Source of the DNA: Mycobacterium gordonae
Lineage (GTDB): Bacteria; Actinomycetota; Actinomycetes; Mycobacteriales; Mycobacteriaceae
Direction: 5' to 3'
DNA length: 64,000 nt
Assembly (NCBI RefSeq): GCF_001417955.2
Contig: NZ_LKTM01000013.1
Span: 1-64,000, forward strand
Of this stretch, positions 56,531 to 64,000 are shown piece after piece. The position numbers were made by a program, and so were the translations under genes. Below the pieces are notes generated by a model that was given only the letters and a program-made list of their open reading frames with translations, ran no database searches and was not told the origin of the DNA. Each line of letters starts with the position of its first letter. The stretch's first letter is position 1.

Positions 56531-57391
56531 ATGAGCATCGCATCCGTTCTCATACCCAGCGACAAGCCACGTGGCCCGGCGACACGGTCGTCGTCCGGAC
56601 CGCACTATTCTCTGTTGCTGTCCACCGATCCGAGCCTCATCGAAGCGGCCCAGCGCCTGCGCTACGACGTGTTCAGCAGCACCCCCGGTTTCGCCCTGCC
56701 CACCGCTGTCGACGGCCGAGCGGGTCTGGACAAGGACAGGTTCGACGAGTACTGCGACCACCTCCTGGTCCGCGACGACGACACCGGCGAGCTCGTCGGT
56801 TGCTATCGCATGCTGCCGCCGTCGGGCGCCATTGCCGCCGGCGGCCTTTACACCGCAACGGAATTCGACGTCCGGGACTTCGACGCGCTGCGGCCGTCAC
56901 TGGTGGAGATGGGGCGCGCGGTGGTGCGCGACGGCCACCGCAACGGCGGGGTGGTGCTACTGATGTGGGCGGGCATTCTGGCCTACCTGGATCGCTGCGA
57001 CTACGACTACGTGACCGGTTGTGTCTCGGTGCCGGTCGAAACCGGCGGCGAGGCGCCCGGCAGCCAGATCCGCGGCGTGCGCGACTTCGTCCTCAGGCGG
57101 CACCCTTCGCGGTACCGGGTAAGGCCGTACCGTCCGGTGTGCCTCGACGGCGTGGCTCTCGACGACATCGCACCACCCGCACGGCCAACCGTCCCGCCGT
57201 TGATGCGCGGTTACCTGCGACTCGGCGCCCGGGCCTGCGGCGAACCCGCCCACGACCCGGACTTCGGCGTCGGCGACTTCTGCGTGCTGCTGGGCAAGAG
57301 TGACGCAGACACCCGCTATCTCAAGCGACTGCGGTCAGTGTCGGCCGCCAGCGAAATGGGCGGCGCGGGACTGGGGGGAGCGGCCCGGTGA
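56531..57391 (+). CDS. GNAT-type acyl transferase, OlsB-like (Rv3027c-like)
   Basis: 286 aa. The segment AQRLRYDVFSSTPGFALP, then FDEYCDHLLVRDDDTGELVG and SLVEMGRAVVRDGHRNGGVV match the N-acyl-amino-acid synthase/OlsB family, where an acyl chain is added to an amino acid such as ornithine. Downstream it overlaps a PlsC-type gene by four bases, like OlsB-OlsA pairs. Ornithine lipid synthesis is inference. Confidence 0.85.
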   Translation: MSIASVLIPSDKPRGPATRSSSGPHYSLLLSTDPSLIEAAQRLRYDVFSSTPGFALPTAVDGRAGLDKDRFDEYCDHLLVRDDDTGELVGCYRMLPPSGAIAAGGLYTATEFDVRDFDALRPSLVEMGRAVVRDGHRNGGVVLLMWAGILAYLDRCDYDYVTGCVSVPVETGGEAPGSQIRGVRDFVLRRHPSRYRVRPYRPVCLDGVALDDIAPPARPTVPPLMRGYLRLGARACGEPAHDPDFGVGDFCVLLGKSDADTRYLKRLRSVSAASEMGGAGLGGAAR

Positions 57392-58212
57392 ACACACCGG
57401 GCGGGCACTCCTGGCTGCCCCGCGCATCGTGTGACGTCGGCTGTCTGGACGCCGCGGCGGTGTCGGGGCCGGCGGTGCGGTTGCGGGCCGCGCTGCGCAT
57501 CACGCTGGTCCTGCTGCTGGCCCCCGGCCTGCCGTTGCTGGGCATCCCGCTGCCGGGTTCCACCCACCTTCAGCGCGCCTACTGCCGGTTGATGCTGCGC
57601 AGCCTTGGGGTGCGAATTTCATTGTCGGGCAACCCGATTCGCAATCTCAGCGGAGTCCTCGTGGTGAGTAGCCACGTCTCGTGGCTGGATGTCTTCGCGA
57701 TCGGCGCGGTGCTGCCGGGGTCGTTCGTCGCGCGGGCCGACATGTTCGCCGGCCCGGCGAGTGGCATCGTAGCGCGGATCCTGAAGATCATCCCGATCGA
57801 GCGGAGCAGTCTGCGGCGGTTGCCCGCCGTGGTGGACGCCGTCGCCCGGCGACTGCGGGCCGGCCAGACGGTGGTGGCATTCCCGGAGGGCACCACCTGG
57901 TGCGGTGTCGCGTTCGGCAGCTTCTACCCGGCCATGTTCCAGGCCGCGATCGACGCGGGCCGGCCGGTGCAGCCGCTGCGCCTGACCTACCACCACCTCG
58001 ACGGGCGGATGTCGACCGCACCGGCCTACGTCGGCCGGGACACCCTGCTGAGCTCGGTCTACCGGGTGGTCTGTGCGCGCCGCACGGTGGCCCGGGTCCG
58101 GGTCGAGTCGCTGCAGCTACCGGGGGCCGACCGGCGCGCCCTGGCCCGTCGCTGTCAGTCCGCGGTGCGCTCGGGCGCACCGGCGGCGCTGGACCACGCG
58201 CTGGTGGCCTGA
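57388..58212 (+). CDS. PlsC-type acyltransferase, OlsA-like (Rv3026c-like)
   Basis: 274 aa from GTG 57388. One or two N-terminal hydrophobic helices. The HX4D motif is SHVSWLD and the second motif FPEGTT. It would place a second acyl chain on the product of the GNAT gene or make phosphatidic acid. M. tuberculosis homologue Rv3026c. Confidence 0.9.
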   Translation: MNTPGGHSWLPRASCDVGCLDAAAVSGPAVRLRAALRITLVLLLAPGLPLLGIPLPGSTHLQRAYCRLMLRSLGVRISLSGNPIRNLSGVLVVSSHVSWLDVFAIGAVLPGSFVARADMFAGPASGIVARILKIIPIERSSLRRLPAVVDAVARRLRAGQTVVAFPEGTTWCGVAFGSFYPAMFQAAIDAGRPVQPLRLTYHHLDGRMSTAPAYVGRDTLLSSVYRVVCARRTVARVRVESLQLPGADRRALARRCQSAVRSGAPAALDHALVA

Positions 58213-58267
58213 AAGCTCCTCCGCGTCTCGATGGACAATGGAGTTCGTCGAGCGCGGAGGTACCTAA

Positions 58268-58768
58268 ATGAGTCGTTGGCCGAAGCCGGATGTCGCTGGT
58301 CCTGGGCAGGAGTCCGTGTGGGACTATCCCCGCCCGCCGCGGCTGGAAGACTTCGCCGGTTCGATCACCATCGAGTTGGGTGGTCAGCAGATCGCCGCGA
58401 CGCAGCGCGCCTGGCGGGTGCTGGAGACCAGTCACCCGCCGACCTATTACCTGCCCCGGGAAGCGTTCGCCGAAGGTGTGCTGCGGCCGGCGGCCGGTTC
58501 CTCGTGGTGTGAATGGAAGGGCCAGGCCAGCTACTTCGACCTGGTGACGCCCGCGCGGGTGGCTCCGCGCGCGGCCTGGACCTATCCGCGGCCTACGGCG
58601 GGGTTCGAGCCGATCGCCGGCGCGATCGCGGTGATGGCCGCGCAGGTGGACCGCTGCACCGTCAACGGCGAAGAGGTGATTCCGCAACCCGGCGGGTTCT
58701 ACGGGGGCTGGATCACCAGCTGGATCGTCGGCCCGTTCAAGGGAATTCCGGGATCGATGGGTTGGTAG
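58268..58768 (+). CDS. DUF427 protein
   Basis: 166 aa. GGAGG lies 7 bases before ATG 58268. Family motifs VWDYPRPPRLEDFAGSITIE, VLETSHPPTYYLPREAF, SWCEWKGQASYFDL and AWTYPRPTAGF are seen. Small, cytosolic, beta-rich. Function unknown. Confidence 0.92.
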   Translation: MSRWPKPDVAGPGQESVWDYPRPPRLEDFAGSITIELGGQQIAATQRAWRVLETSHPPTYYLPREAFAEGVLRPAAGSSWCEWKGQASYFDLVTPARVAPRAAWTYPRPTAGFEPIAGAIAVMAAQVDRCTVNGEEVIPQPGGFYGGWITSWIVGPFKGIPGSMGW

Positions 58769-58792
58769 CCGGCGAATGGGAAACCTGGATCG

Positions 58793-59167
58793 ATGACGTT
58801 CAGTGTGAATCGGTTCGTTGCCGCGTCCCCGGAGGCGGCGTGGGACCTGCTCGTCGACCTCGACGCCTGGCCGCGCTGGGGGCCGTCGATCAACGGGGCC
58901 GAACTCGACCAGCCCGGGAGGCGCCTGGGTCCGGGTGTCACCGGCACGGTCCAGACAGCGCTGCTGGTCCGACTGCCGTTTGCCGTCACCGACTTCGAAC
59001 CCGGCAGGTGCTGGGCCTGGAAGGTGGCCGGTATTCCCGCCACCTGGCACCGGGTGGATCCGGCGGACGGCGGTGCACGGGTCACCTTCGGGGTGCCGCG
59101 GTGGGCTCCCGCCTATCTGGCCGTGTGTGAGATCGCGTTGCGCCGCATCGAGAAGCTGCTGACCTGA
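58793..59167 (+). CDS. SRPBCC family protein
   Basis: 124 aa. START-like fold: VNRFVAASPEAAWDLLVDLD, WPRWGP and WAWKVAGIPATWHRVDP. Probable hydrophobic-ligand binder. It follows the DUF427 gene by 24 bp and ends 6 bp from the convergent photolyase-like gene. Confidence 0.88.
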   Translation: MTFSVNRFVAASPEAAWDLLVDLDAWPRWGPSINGAELDQPGRRLGPGVTGTVQTALLVRLPFAVTDFEPGRCWAWKVAGIPATWHRVDPADGGARVTFGVPRWAPAYLAVCEIALRRIEKLLT

Positions 59168-59172
59168 CGGAC

Positions 59173-60654
59173 TTACGGGGGACCGTCGGCGAGGCGACGC
59201 TGCTGGGCGACCACCTCGTCCAGGTCCTTCAGCCTGCCCAGCCCCGCCATCGGTTGCGCCATCCGCCGGTTGCGTCCCAATTCCTCGGTGTTGCGTGCCA
59301 GAAACCACCAGTAACCGCCGGTGAACGGGCAGGCGTGCTCGCCGACCCGCTTGCTGGGCTGGTACCTGCAGCCGCCGCAGTAGTCGCTCATGCGGTTGAT
59401 GTAGGCGCCGCCGGACGCATACGGCTTGGTCGCCATCAATCCGCCGTCGGCATGCAATGACATCCCAACCACGTTGGCCACCATCACCCAGTCGTAGCCG
59501 TCGACGAAGGATCGGTGGAACCAGTCGGTGACGGCGGCTGGGTCCCAACCCCGTTGCAGCGCATAGTTGGACAGCACCATCAGGCGCGGGATGTGGTGGA
59601 CCCAGCCGTGGTCGCGCACCTGCGCCAGCACGTCGGAGAGGCAGTTCGCTTCCACCGCATCGGCGTCCAGTTCGGTGAACCAGGTCGGCAATGCGGCTTT
59701 GGCATGTAATGCGTTGCGGTGACGGTAGTTTCGCCCGAAATGCCAGTAGACGTGCCAGATGTAGTCGCGCCAGCCGATCAGCTGGCGGACATATCCCTCG
59801 ACGCTGCTGATCGGCGCGTCGCCGCTGCGGTAGGCGTCCTCGGCGGCGTAGGCGCAGTCCAACGGGTCCAGCAGGCCCAGGTTCATCGGCGCCGAGAGCA
59901 GGCTGTGGGCCATCAAGCGGTCGCCGGTGAGCATGGCGTCCTCATGCGGGCCGAAGTGCGGCAGCCGTTCGCGGACAAAGATTTTCAGCGCCTGCTGCGC
60001 CTCGGCCGCGGTGACGGCGAACTCCCGCGGGCCGTCGCGTCCGACGAACGACACCGCCCCGTCGCGCTCCCAGCGGTCCAGGTCGGCACGGACCTGTTCG
60101 TCGATCTCGTCCTCCTCGGGCTGCCACGGCGGCGGAACGCCCAGGTCTTCGGTGTCGTTGGGCGCGGGCTCGCGGTTGTCGGAGTCGAAATTCCACCTGC
60201 CCTCGACGGGCTGGTCACCGTCCATCAACAGGTCGAACCTGCGGCGAGCGCTGCTGTAGAAGTTCTCCATGCGCAGGGTGCGCTGTGATTTCGCCCACTC
60301 GTCGAAATCCTCCCGGCTGGTGCAGAACCCCCGGGCGGGCAGCACGTCGACCGACGGCAGCGACCGGACGAACCGGTCGGCCGCCCACGAGGTGGGCTGG
60401 CATACGCTGACCGGCTCCTTGAGCTGATCGAGTGCCTCCCGATAGCTGCTGGTCTGCAGAAACACGGCCTGCTCACCGAGTTCAGCCGCCCGGTGGCGCA
60501 GCGCCGAGAGCACCAGATGAGCCTTGCGCCGGTGGAAACGGCGACGTGCGAACACCGCCTGCGACTCGATCAGCAGCACCGGCTGGGCGGGATCGTCCAG
60601 AAAGTGGGGGCCGAGTTGATCGGCGAAGCACCACCGCCGGGCGTCGGCGCTCAT
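59173..60654 (-). CDS. Iron-sulfur bacterial cryptochrome/(6-4) photolyase-like protein
   Basis: 493 aa. COG3046 type: N-terminal [20 protein letters not shown] and the FAD region [40 protein letters not shown] and [18 protein letters not shown]. Cysteines in EANCLSD and [15 protein letters not shown] match the four [4Fe-4S] ligands of PhrB-type enzymes, which repair (6-4) photoproducts or act as light sensors. Second photolyase-type gene in the window. Confidence 0.93.
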   Translation of the reverse strand: MSADARRWCFADQLGPHFLDDPAQPVLLIESQAVFARRRFHRRKAHLVLSALRHRAAELGEQAVFLQTSSYREALDQLKEPVSVCQPTSWAADRFVRSLPSVDVLPARGFCTSREDFDEWAKSQRTLRMENFYSSARRRFDLLMDGDQPVEGRWNFDSDNREPAPNDTEDLGVPPPWQPEEDEIDEQVRADLDRWERDGAVSFVGRDGPREFAVTAAEAQQALKIFVRERLPHFGPHEDAMLTGDRLMAHSLLSAPMNLGLLDPLDCAYAAEDAYRSGDAPISSVEGYVRQLIGWRDYIWHVYWHFGRNYRHRNALHAKAALPTWFTELDADAVEANCLSDVLAQVRDHGWVHHIPRLMVLSNYALQRGWDPAAVTDWFHRSFVDGYDWVMVANVVGMSLHADGGLMATKPYASGGAYINRMSDYCGGCRYQPSKRVGEHACPFTGGYWWFLARNTEELGRNRRMAQPMAGLGRLKDLDEVVAQQRRLADGPP

Positions 60655-60760
60655 GCGGTCCCGGGCTTGGTCGGCAGTACGGTCAACTGTCCCCCTATAG
60701 CAGTACTGAACACTTTGTTCACTACGCTAACAGGCGCCGGCCTTTCCGCTGCTCCGGCCG

Positions 60761-60944
60761 GAATCGTCGCAGACGGTGCTGGATGGTCCGGCTCCTCATC
60801 CGGCCGTTCCGGCCGGAATCGTCGCAGGACGGTGCTGGATGGTCCGGCTCCTCATCCGGCCGTTCCGGCCGGAATCGTCGCAGGACGGTGCTGAACGGTC
60901 CGGCTCCTCATCCGGCCGTTCCGGCCGGAATCGTCGCAGGACGA
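60761..60944. repeat. Tandem repeat, 55-56-bp unit, about 3.3 copies
   Basis: Units begin with gaatcgtcgcag at 60761, 60816, 60872 and (partial) 60928. The first unit is one base shorter; units two and three differ by few bases (ggat versus gaac). The element lies between the photolyase-like gene and iscS and is open in several frames but codes for nothing recognisable. It resembles a mycobacterial VNTR/MIRU locus. Confidence 0.92.
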
Positions 60945-60965
60945 GCCGGTATCGTGGGGCGGGTC

Positions 60966-62147
60966 ATGGTCTACCTCGATCACGCCGCCACCACCCCGAT
61001 GCACCCCGCCGCCATCGAGGCGATGACCGCTGTGCTCGGCACCGTGGGCAACGCGTCGTCGCTGCACACCACCGGTCGCACGGCGCGCCGGCGGATCGAG
61101 GAATCGCGGGAACTGATCGCCGACAAACTCGGTGCGCGCCCCTCGGAAGTCATCTTCACCGCTGGCGGCACCGAAAGCGACAATCTGGCCGTCAAGGGCC
61201 TGTACTGGGCCCGTCGCGACGAGAACCCGAACCGCCGCCGCATCGTCACCAGCGAAGTGGAGCACCACGCCGTACTGGACAGCGTCAACTGGCTCGTCGA
61301 GCACGAAGGCGCCGAAGTCACCTGGCTGCCCACCGACTCCGACGGTTCGGTGTCGGCCGCCGACCTGCGCGAGGCGCTCGACGGCGGTGACGACGTGGCG
61401 CTGGTATCGGTGATGTGGGCCAATAACGAAGTCGGCACCATTCTGCCGACGGCCGAATTGGCAGCTGTGGCAGCCGAGTTCGGCGTCCCGATGCACTGCG
61501 ACGCCGTGCAGGCGGTCGGGCAGCTGCCGGTCGACTTCGGTGCCAGCGGACTCTCGGCGATGAGCGTGACCGGGCACAAGTTCGGCGGCCCGCCCGGGGT
61601 GGGTGCGCTGTTGCTGCGCCGCACCGTCGCGTGTGTGCCGCTGCTGCACGGCGGTGGCCAGGAGCGCGACATCCGTTCCGGGACACCGGATGTCGCCGGC
61701 GCGGTGGGGATGGCAGCGGCGGCCCGCATTGCGGTGGACGGGCTGGAGTCCAACAGCGCTCGGCTGCGGGCACTGCGGGACCGGCTGGTCGAGGGTGTGC
61801 TCACGCAGATCGACGACGTCCGGGTCAACGGAGCCCCCGACCCACGGCGGCTGCCAGGCAACGCGCACTTCACCTTCCGCGGCTGCGAAGGCGACGCGCT
61901 GTTGATGCTGCTGGACGCCAACGGAATCGAGTGTTCGACCGGATCGGCGTGTACCGCCGGGGTGGCGCAGCCGTCGCACGTGCTGATCGCGATGGGCGCC
62001 GACCCGGCCAGCGCCCGTGGATCGCTACGACTTTCCTTCGGGCACAACAGTGTTGACTCTGATGTCGACGCCGCGTTGCAGGTACTGCCCGGTGCTGTGG
62101 CCCGCGCGCGGCGTGCCGCCCTGGCCGCCGCGGGGTCGGCCCAGTGA
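60966..62147 (+). CDS. iscS: Cysteine desulfurase
   Basis: 393 aa, equal to Rv3025c. PLP-binding Lys205 in SVTGHKFGG; catalytic Cys329 in CSTGSACT; also [13 protein letters not shown] and [11 protein letters not shown] (cofactor His). It releases sulfur from cysteine for Fe-S clusters and for tRNA thiolation by the next gene, with which it overlaps by four bases. Start ATG 60966 lies just after the tandem repeat. Confidence 0.97.
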   Translation: MVYLDHAATTPMHPAAIEAMTAVLGTVGNASSLHTTGRTARRRIEESRELIADKLGARPSEVIFTAGGTESDNLAVKGLYWARRDENPNRRRIVTSEVEHHAVLDSVNWLVEHEGAEVTWLPTDSDGSVSAADLREALDGGDDVALVSVMWANNEVGTILPTAELAAVAAEFGVPMHCDAVQAVGQLPVDFGASGLSAMSVTGHKFGGPPGVGALLLRRTVACVPLLHGGGQERDIRSGTPDVAGAVGMAAAARIAVDGLESNSARLRALRDRLVEGVLTQIDDVRVNGAPDPRRLPGNAHFTFRGCEGDALLMLLDANGIECSTGSACTAGVAQPSHVLIAMGADPASARGSLRLSFGHNSVDSDVDAALQVLPGAVARARRAALAAAGSAQ

Positions 62148-63223
62148 GAGTTCTCGCCGCGATGAGCGGTGGGGTGGACTCGTCGGTGGCCGCCGCTCGC
62201 ATGGTGGACGCCGGGCACGACGTGGTCGGCGTGCATCTGGCGCTGTCGACCGCCCCGGGCACCTTGCGCACCGGATCGCGCGGCTGCTGCTCCAAGGAGG
62301 ACGCCTCCGATGCCCGCCGCGTCGCCGACGTCCTCGGAATACCGTTCTACGTCTGGGATTTCGCGGAGAAGTTCCAGGCGGACGTCATCGACGATTTCGT
62401 TTCCTCCTATGCGCGCGGGGAGACTCCGAATCCCTGCGTCCGCTGTAATCAGCAGATCAAGTTCTCGGCCCTGTCGGCGCGCGCGCTGGCGTTGGGATTC
62501 GACCAGGTGGTCACCGGGCATTATGCGCGGCTGTCCGGCGGACGGCTGCGCCGCGCCGTCGACCGCGACAAGGACCAGTCCTACGTGCTGGCCGTGCTGA
62601 CCGCCGAGCAGTTGCGGCACGCGGCCTTCCCGATCGGCGACACCCCCAAGCCGCAGATCCGTGCCGAGGCGGCCCGGCGCGGACTGGCGGTCGCGGAAAA
62701 GCCGGACAGCCATGACATCTGTTTCATCCCGTCCGGCAACACCCAGGCCTTCCTCGGCGAGCGGATCGGCGTCCGGCGCGGAGCGGTGGTCGACAAGGAC
62801 GGCGCGGTGCTGGCCGAACACGACGGCGTGCACGGCTTCACCATCGGCCAGCGCAAGGGTCTGGGCATCGCCGGGCCGGGCCCGGACGGTCGTCCCCGCT
62901 ATGTGACGGCGATCGATGCCGACACCGCCACCGTGCGTGTCGGCAGCGCGGCCGAACTGGACGTCCACACACTGACCGGCCGCGCCCCGGTCTTCACCGG
63001 CGGGACGGCGCCCACGGGTCCGATCGAGTGCGCGGTGCAGGTGCGCGCACACGGCGAAATCGCCGACGCGGTAGCCGAATTGGTCGACGGTGAGCTGGTG
63101 GTGCAGTTGCGGGCACCGCTTCGCGGCGTGGCGCGCGGTCAGACGCTGGTGCTCTACCGTCCCGACCCCGAGGGCGACGAGGTGCTCGGCAGCGCCACCA
63201 TCGCCGGCACCGGGCAGGCCTAA
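62144..63223 (+). CDS. mnmA: tRNA 2-thiouridylase
   Basis: 359 aa from GTG 62144 (trmU, Rv3024c). PP-loop SGGVDSS (8-14), Cys101 in [12 protein letters not shown] and Cys193 in [10 protein letters not shown], plus the C-terminal OB-like domain. It forms s2U34 in tRNAs for Lys, Glu and Gln using sulfur from IscS. Convergent with the next gene; ends overlap by 4 bp. Confidence 0.97.
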   Translation: MRVLAAMSGGVDSSVAAARMVDAGHDVVGVHLALSTAPGTLRTGSRGCCSKEDASDARRVADVLGIPFYVWDFAEKFQADVIDDFVSSYARGETPNPCVRCNQQIKFSALSARALALGFDQVVTGHYARLSGGRLRRAVDRDKDQSYVLAVLTAEQLRHAAFPIGDTPKPQIRAEAARRGLAVAEKPDSHDICFIPSGNTQAFLGERIGVRRGAVVDKDGAVLAEHDGVHGFTIGQRKGLGIAGPGPDGRPRYVTAIDADTATVRVGSAAELDVHTLTGRAPVFTGGTAPTGPIECAVQVRAHGEIADAVAELVDGELVVQLRAPLRGVARGQTLVLYRPDPEGDEVLGSATIAGTGQA

Positions 63224-63852
63224 CTTCCCGGCACGTTGGCCGCCATGTTCGTCATGACGATCTCCGAGACCGATTCCGGGAAGCCGCAGAAGGTGACTTC
63301 CAGCAGGGCCACCGAGAGCACCCGGTAATCGCGACCGCACGACCCCGGTCGCATCCGCAGCGAATCGGTGCCGGCGTCCCACGAGTTGACGAACAACCAG
63401 CCCATCGAGCTGTCCGCACAGCCCTTGACCGTGGACACCAGCCCGTCGAAAGCCCGCCGGGCGGTACCGGCGTCGTGGTAGCTCGCGGCGCCCTCGGAGA
63501 TCAGCCGGCCATCGGGAGGGTCCTGAAAGGTCGTCTTGTGGAAGGCCTTGACATCGGGGCCGAACGTGGCCGTCTCGGCGAAAACGAACCGGCATTCTGC
63601 CGGCGCGGTCGTGGCGAGTTCCTCGATGTCCACCGGGTATCTGCCGTCCATCGAGGGAATGATCGTCAGGTGCTCGCCGGCGCCGGTGATCGACCGCATC
63701 CGTGACTGGTCCAGCAGGACCGTGCCGGCGTCGAGCACGCCCAGAGGGACGGCGCCGAAGGCCGGCAGTGCCTCGCCGCTCAGCACGCGAGTGCAGGCCG
63801 TCGCCAGCACCACCGCGCCGCACGCCAGGAGCAACCGCGTCGATCTCGCCAT
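63220..63852 (-). CDS. lpqA: LpqA-like lipoprotein, PknH-type sensor domain
   Basis: 210 aa. Signal peptide with lipobox VLATAC (Cys near residue 20). The mature part shows [20 protein letters not shown], then [20 protein letters not shown], and Cys residues in AECRFVF, GCADSS, SCGRDY and FCGFPE, the disulfide pattern of PknH_C sensor domains. It resembles LpqA (Rv3016) as I recall it. In M. tuberculosis lpqA is separated from trmU by an ESX/PE/PPE island; here they are adjacent. Confidence 0.85.
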   Translation of the reverse strand: MARSTRLLLACGAVVLATACTRVLSGEALPAFGAVPLGVLDAGTVLLDQSRMRSITGAGEHLTIIPSMDGRYPVDIEELATTAPAECRFVFAETATFGPDVKAFHKTTFQDPPDGRLISEGAASYHDAGTARRAFDGLVSTVKGCADSSMGWLFVNSWDAGTDSLRMRPGSCGRDYRVLSVALLEVTFCGFPESVSEIVMTNMAANVPGS

Positions 63853-63946
63853 ATGCCGCCCTTCCGGCTCGAAATCTACCCGCGTCCAACAGTGCTAAAC
63901 ACCCCTGCTCGGAGGCCCGTTGTGTGAGGTCGAATACGGTTGGCCG

Positions 63947-64000
63947 GTGAGCGTTTTCGCACAGGGCAGCGGCATCGGATCCTGGCCCGGCACCTCCGCG
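63947..64000 (+). CDS. Rv3015c-like protein (cobalamin-independent methionine synthase-related), 5' fragment
   Basis: 18 codons from GTG 63947 read MSVFAQGSGIGSWPGTSA and continue past the window edge. The GIGSWPGT start is characteristic of the Rv3015c family. In M. tuberculosis this gene lies between lpqA and ligA. Too short for certainty. Confidence 0.6.
   Translation, partial: MSVFAQGSGIGSWPGTSA

Noticed and set aside
60432..60965. N-terminal extension of iscS through the tandem repeat
   Set aside because: The open frame exists, but IscS homologues begin at the [10 protein letters not shown] of 60966 and the extension encodes only the repeat.

Overview
The window comes from a slow-growing, probably pigmented, non-tuberculous Mycobacterium. 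The evidence is GC-rich sequence, PE and PE_PGRS genes, frequent GTG/TTG starts with four-base ATGA/GTGA overlaps, and a backbone that reads as the inverse of the M. tuberculosis segment Rv3046c to Rv3015c. The exact species cannot be named. Family and Rv assignments are from recognition of protein sequence, not from a database search.

Layout. 1-2145: a truncated PE_PGRS gene and a PE gene with a hydrophobic C-terminal half. 2284-5722: a membrane-anchored Mrr-like nuclease, and a two-gene unit (membrane protein plus PF10118-type metal hydrolase) divergent from a TetR regulator. 5786-11643: conserved core with a DUF3349 protein, adhC, fecB, ctaD and serB2. 11738-19136: an Rv0081-Rv0087-like operon (ArsR repressor plus six complex-I/hydrogenase-4-like subunits), inserted between serB2 and the Rv3041c-like ABC gene. 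Its large subunit lacks every nickel-binding cysteine, so it should not be called a hydrogenase. 19208-27322: core genes Rv3041c to Rv3033.

27415-50560: a pigment and light-stress island of about 23 kb, inserted between the Rv3033-like and Rv3032-like genes. The minus-strand run crtE-crtI-crtB-crtYc-crtYd-methyltransferase-crtU-Rieske protein predicts an aromatic (isorenieratene-type) carotenoid from GGPP. Around it lie a type-2 IPP isomerase, a GT1 glycosyltransferase, a SOUL haem-binding protein, TspO, a CPD-type photolyase, two MmpL transporters and two paralogous MarR regulators. Four AT-rich, partly palindromic sequences related to one another precede four of the island's transcription units. 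They suggest one MarR-controlled regulon tying isoprenoid supply, carotenoid synthesis, tetrapyrrole handling, DNA photorepair and export together.

50557-64000: core again. It holds the Rv3032/Rv3031/Rv3030 polymethylated-glucan genes, etfBA with a clear terminator, a GNAT/PlsC acyltransferase pair, DUF427 and SRPBCC proteins, a second (iron-sulfur type) photolyase-like gene, a 56-bp tandem repeat, iscS, mnmA, an LpqA-like lipoprotein and the first 18 codons of an Rv3015c-like gene. The ESX/PE/PPE island that separates trmU from lpqA in M. tuberculosis is absent.

No tRNA, rRNA, CRISPR array or intact insertion sequence was seen.
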